In this document: positions 12,675 through 13,312 of the stretch, one piece after another
How positions within the stretch are numbered: position 1 is the stretch's first letter
Layout: each line of letters begins with the position of its first letter
NCBI GenBank assembly: GCA_017961625.1
Contig: JAGCWY010000078.1
Span: 1 to 13,312 of the forward strand
Direction of reading: 5' to 3'
DNA: 13,312 bases
Origin: Ruminococcus sp.
GTDB lineage: Bacteria > Bacillota > Clostridia > Oscillospirales > Ruminococcaceae
Notes under the pieces: generated by a model
What the model saw: the letters and a program-made list of their open reading frames with translations, nothing else
Database searches by the model: none
Told to the model about the DNA's origin: nothing
Program-made: the position numbers and the translations under genes

Positions 12675-13312
12675 ATGAAACTTTCAAAAATGAAGAAGGT
12701 CATCAGCGGAACTCTTTCCGCGGTGATGATCGCAGCAAGTGTACCTCTAACATCTACAGCTGCTGTATCTGACATTGATTTAGGCAATATTATCAATGAC
12801 AGTGTAGGCGGCGGCTGGGGCGGCAATGGCGGCGGCATGGACTGGAGCGGTTTTGCAGGCGGCTTCAACAACGGCGGCGGCAACATCGGTTCAGACGCTG
12901 GCAACGGCGGCAACGCACAGTCTGGTCTCAACGCAAAGATAAAGAATGATATGCCTACGACTGTTCCCAGTGGCGCTGAGAAGAGCAGTCAGTGTAAAGT
13001 TGAGAAGAAAACATATATGTGTAAATATACGGGCAAGCAGAAGACATGTAACGTTATTCTGCCTCCCAACTACAATGCAAGCAAACAGTATCCTGTAATG
13101 TTCGTTCTCCATGGTATCATGGGAAGCGAGAACGATATGGTAAGCGGCATGGGCGTTCAGGAGCTTATGACTGGTCTTATGACAAGCGGTCAGGCTGAGG
13201 AGTTCATCGTTGTAACACCTAATATGTTCACAAGTAAGACAATGAGCGGTCCCAGCGGTATCAACCAGCAGACCTGCGCAGAGTATGATAACTTCCTCTA
13301 TGACGTAACAGA
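12675..13312 (+). CDS. Secreted CE1-like (feruloyl/acetyl-xylan) esterase, 3' partial
   Basis: Open from the ATG at 12675 to the window edge (212 complete codons). AAGGAG lies 8 nt upstream of the ATG. It starts with a signal peptide (MKLSKMKKVISGTLSAVMIAASVPLTSTAA). Residues about 45-85 are a Gly/Asn-rich stretch with GGGWGGNGGGMDW. The catalytic domain begins near residue 107: KTCNVILPPNYNASKQYPVMFVLHGIMGSENDMV matches the alpha/beta-hydrolase esterases of family CE1, with HG forming part of the oxyanion hole. The nucleophile Ser and the Asp/His lie beyond the edge. Likely role: cleaving ester-linked groups from xylan outside the cell. A C-terminal dockerin is possible, given the other esterase in the window, but cannot be seen. 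The family assignment is by motif. Confidence 0.82.
   Translation, partial: MKLSKMKKVISGTLSAVMIAASVPLTSTAAVSDIDLGNIINDSVGGGWGGNGGGMDWSGFAGGFNNGGGNIGSDAGNGGNAQSGLNAKIKNDMPTTVPSGAEKSSQCKVEKKTYMCKYTGKQKTCNVILPPNYNASKQYPVMFVLHGIMGSENDMVSGMGVQELMTGLMTSGQAEEFIVVTPNMFTSKTMSGPSGINQQTCAEYDNFLYDVT

Noticed and set aside
12632..12931. Pro-rich minus-strand open frame
   Set aside because: It is the complement of the Gly-rich segment and signal peptide of the CE1-like esterase.

Overview
The window looks like chromosomal DNA of a fibrolytic Ruminococcus-type gut or rumen Firmicute (inference). The evidence is a dockerin-bearing esterase with a poly-Thr linker, surface proteins ending in an SPKTG sorting signal, moderate-GC genes separated by AT-rich spacers, AGGAG ribosome sites, and TTGACA-17-TATAAT promoters. 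No mobile element, tRNA, rRNA or CRISPR array was seen.

Layout. Bases 1-948 (+) hold the 3' part of a secreted SGNH (CE3-like) esterase with a Thr-rich linker and a type I dockerin. Convergent terminators follow. Bases 1260-4100 (-) hold a wall-anchored Tp47-like protein and then a ferric-reductase-type membrane protein with an extracellular FMN-binding domain. Bases 4394-7162 (-) hold an operon running DUF2325, DUF3793, flavodoxin, and a second Tp47-like SPKTG protein. Bases 7251-10362 (-) hold the ferrous iron operon feoA-feoA-feoB plus a small Cys-rich FeoB-associated protein. On the + strand follow a possible small RNA (about 10520-10639), enolase (10906-12204) with a structured leader, and the first 212 codons of a secreted CE1-like esterase (12675 to the edge).

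The main observation is a 16-bp inverted repeat, GTTAG-N6-CTAAC or close to it, at five places in 3.6 kb: at the start of the feo operon, just before feoB, at the promoter of the DUF2325/flavodoxin operon, near the -10 of the possible small RNA, and at the start of the enolase transcript. Because the sites mark iron-uptake and flavodoxin genes, I infer binding by an iron (or other metal) responsive repressor, possibly DtxR-type. The regulator is not in the window.

Working model (inference). Under iron limitation the cell makes Feo for Fe(II) uptake and flavodoxin as a ferredoxin substitute. A surface system is encoded beside these: a haem/flavin membrane reductase whose FMN domain sits on a long Thr/Glu-rich stalk, and two wall-anchored Tp47-like proteins. 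The latter carry a DAVSSAT motif near their N termini that differs by one residue from the ApbE flavin-attachment motif (as in DACSGAT of the reductase). Together these could reduce Fe(III) or pass electrons outside the membrane and feed Fe(II) to FeoB. No ApbE or sortase gene lies in the window.
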